In this document: positions 7,318 to 8,902 of the stretch, piece after piece | Layout: each line of letters opens with the position of its first letter | How positions within the stretch are numbered: position 1 is the stretch's first letter | From: Desulfobacteraceae bacterium | GTDB lineage: Bacteria; Desulfobacterota; Desulfobacteria; Desulfobacterales; Desulfobacteraceae | Direction of reading: 5' to 3' | DNA length: 8,902 nucleotides | NCBI GenBank assembly: GCA_022712835.1 | Contig: JAFLJU010000533.1 | Span: 1 to 8,902 of the forward strand | Program-made: the position numbers and the translations under genes | Notes under the pieces: generated by a model | What the model was told of the DNA's origin: nothing | Seen by the model: the letters and a program-made list of their open reading frames with translations, nothing else | Database searches by the model: none

Positions 7318-8532
7318 ATGTCAATTCTAACCATTACAAACGGATTACACGCAAATTCAGAAGAGATTGTCCAACTGCTTGGTGAAAAATTTGATTGCCG
7401 CGTCATCAACGATGCCGAAGTTCTGAAGATAACACATGACACTCATAATATCAGCCTGACAACGCTCCATAAAGTATTGGAAAGCCGTCAAATCGCCTTT
7501 AATGATTTTACCCACGAAAGGGAAAAATGCATATCTTCACTGAAAAAAACCCTCTCGGATTTGGTCAGTGAAGGCAATTGTATTTTACACGGGCTTATCG
7601 GGCATCTGATACCCAAAACCACCACCCATGTGATGCGGGTGCTGATTATTGCCGAGAAAGCCCAACGGATTAAAAACGGGATGGCCAAAAAGGGAGTATC
7701 GGAAAATCAAGCCACCAAAGAGATTGAACATTTAGATAAACATGCCATCCTATGGGCCACCGCCCTGTTTAATAAAAAGGCCTGGGACGAATCCCTCTTT
7801 GATATTGTGATTCCCTCGGGCAAGCTTGATGCCAATCAAGCCGTCGACCTTGTTTCAAAATATCTAAAAAAACTGCCCTTTACCCAGGAAGAACTCATCC
7901 AACAAGAAGTTTTTGACTTTAAACTGATTGCGGATGTTGAACTTGCCTTAAGTCACATCGGCCAGGGGTTTATAGTGGAATCCCACAAAGGTGCTGTGGT
8001 GGTCACCATTGATAAAAAAGTGATGCTGCTCACAAAATTCCAGCAAAAAATCATCCAGACGGCAGAGGCTGTTCCCGGGGTAACCTCGGTGGAAACGAAA
8101 ATCGGTCAGAATTATTACAAGGGCAATATCATTCATAACTATGAATTTGAAACACCTTTACGAATTCTACTGGTGGACGATGAAAAAGAATTTGTCCAGA
8201 CCCTGTCGGAACGCCTCAAAATGCGCCAATTCACAAACGAGATCGCTTATAACGGTGAGCAAGCCCTGGATTTCACCGATGAAGAAGATACCGAAGTCAT
8301 CCTCCTGGACCTTAAAATGCCAGGGATTGACGGGTTTGAAGTGTTAAAAACCATCAAAGAAACCAAGCCTCACATTGAAGTGATCATCCTCACCGGCCAC
8401 GGATCTGAGGTAGATCGGGAAACCTGTATGAACCTTGGGGCCTTTGCCTATCTCCAGAAACCGGCTGATATTGATTTAATTACCCAGACCATGAAAATGG
8501 CCTATGAAAAGATAGAAGAGGCAAGAGCATAA
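7318..8532 (+). CDS. Cytidylate-kinase-like / BON-like / receiver fusion protein
   Basis: A 404-residue soluble protein of three parts. Residues 1-185 resemble the cytidylate-kinase-like family: opening strand MSILTIT, ILHGLIGHLI (89-98), RVLIIAEKAQRI (107-118), the SENQATKEIEHLDK helix and SLFDIVIPSGKL (159-170). The nucleotide-binding loop, normally glycine-rich after the first strand, reads NGLHANSEEI, so catalysis is doubtful. Residues about 198-265 look like a BON domain (FKLIADVELALS, then GAVVVTIDKKV and AVPGVTSVETKI). Residues about 281-400 are an intact receiver with D287, D288, phospho-acceptor D331 in LLDLKMPG, T359 and K381. It is the first gene after the sigma-54 promoter and has a strong ribosome site, so it is probably the main regulated product of the cluster. 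The receiver would make it a target of the phosphorelay. A nucleotide-sensing pseudo-kinase role is inferred. Confidence 0.85.
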   Translation: MSILTITNGLHANSEEIVQLLGEKFDCRVINDAEVLKITHDTHNISLTTLHKVLESRQIAFNDFTHEREKCISSLKKTLSDLVSEGNCILHGLIGHLIPKTTTHVMRVLIIAEKAQRIKNGMAKKGVSENQATKEIEHLDKHAILWATALFNKKAWDESLFDIVIPSGKLDANQAVDLVSKYLKKLPFTQEELIQQEVFDFKLIADVELALSHIGQGFIVESHKGAVVVTIDKKVMLLTKFQQKIIQTAEAVPGVTSVETKIGQNYYKGNIIHNYEFETPLRILLVDDEKEFVQTLSERLKMRQFTNEIAYNGEQALDFTDEEDTEVILLDLKMPGIDGFEVLKTIKETKPHIEVIILTGHGSEVDRETCMNLGAFAYLQKPADIDLITQTMKMAYEKIEEARA

Positions 8533-8582
8533 TGCATTTGATAGTTTCTTAAAAACTTAAAACCAGAAGGACCCGCATAAAA

Positions 8583-8902
8583 ATGAAAATAAAAGTATTG
8601 ATCGCCGATGATGAAAAGGAATTCATCGAAACCCTGGCCCAACGGCTTGAAATGAGAGACTTTGCCGTCACCACCGTAGACTCCGGCGGCGCTGCCATTG
8701 AAATAGCCGTGAAAATCGATTTTGATGTGATCATTCTGGATGTACAGATGCCTGAGATAAACGGCATTGACGCCCTAAAAAAGATAAAGGAAGCCACCCC
8801 CCTGGTTCCGGTAATCATGCTGACAGGAGAGGCAACCGTGGAGAACGCCATCCAGGGGATGAAACTGGGAGCCTTTGATTTTCTGATCAAACCCACGGAA
8901 AC
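8583..8902 (+). CDS. Response regulator receiver protein, 3' end beyond window (partial)
   Basis: The visible 106 residues are a receiver domain with D9 and D10, phospho-acceptor D53 in ILDVQMPE, T81 in MLTGEAT and K103 in LIKPTE. AGAAGGA at 8565-8571 is the ribosome site, 11 bases before ATG 8583. It starts 50 bp after the fusion gene with no terminator between, so it is probably in the same sigma-54-driven transcript. Its helix 1 segment DDEKEFIETLAQRLEMRDF closely parallels those of the other two receivers in the cluster, pointing to duplication. Whether it is a stand-alone receiver or has an output domain cannot be told because the gene is cut by the window end. Confidence 0.93.
   Translation, partial: MKIKVLIADDEKEFIETLAQRLEMRDFAVTTVDSGGAAIEIAVKIDFDVIILDVQMPEINGIDALKKIKEATPLVPVIMLTGEATVENAIQGMKLGAFDFLIKPTE

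Noticed and set aside
8549..8896. 115-codon open frame on the minus strand
   Set aside because: It is antisense to the receiver gene starting at 8583, whose catalytic residues are all present on the plus strand.

Overview
The window looks like a signal-transduction island from a deltaproteobacterial (Desulfobacterota) anaerobe, most plausibly a sulfate reducer of the Desulfobacteraceae type. This is inferred from the mix of sigma-54 activators, dCache-type histidine kinases, stand-alone receivers, a NifX-like protein and a cytidylate-kinase-like protein, plus moderate G+C. No gene in the window fixes the species. There are no RNA genes, CRISPR arrays or insertion sequences that I can see.

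Left arm (1-2210, minus strand): a hexapeptide-repeat (left-handed beta-helix) protein is followed 32 bp downstream by an NtrC-type sigma-54 response regulator whose 3' end runs off the window. A 230-bp AT-rich divergent region (2211-2440) separates this pair from the plus-strand genes. It carries a 10-bp direct repeat spaced 42 bp apart and a small palindrome next to the second copy.

Centre (2441-7119, plus strand): a PAS-AAA+-Fis sigma-54 activator without a receiver is followed by a tightly packed four-gene unit. That unit encodes a NifX/NifB-like small protein, a membrane dCache histidine kinase (8-bp overlap), a CheY-like receiver (20-bp overlap) and a short histidine-kinase-like protein that keeps the DHp histidine but has lost the ATP-binding boxes. 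It resembles a Spo0B/ChpT-type phosphotransferase.

Right arm (7120-8902, plus strand): a 198-bp intergenic region holds a near-perfect sigma-54 promoter (TGGCAC-N5-TTGCT) preceded by a cluster of short repeats that could be activator sites. It drives a three-part protein: a cytidylate-kinase-like domain with a degraded P-loop, a BON-like domain and a receiver. A further receiver gene follows and is cut by the window end.

Working model (inference): the dCache kinase senses an extracellular ligand, possibly tuned by the NifX-like protein, and phosphorylates the stand-alone receiver. The kinase-derived phosphotransferase could pass phosphate on to the receivers encoded on the right. The PAS-containing activator, or the NtrC-type regulator on the left, would switch on the sigma-54 promoter. 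The activator's Walker B motif reads T-E instead of D-E, which makes its ATPase activity questionable. Together the genes look like a multi-component phosphorelay with a pseudo-kinase output rather than an ordinary two-component pair.
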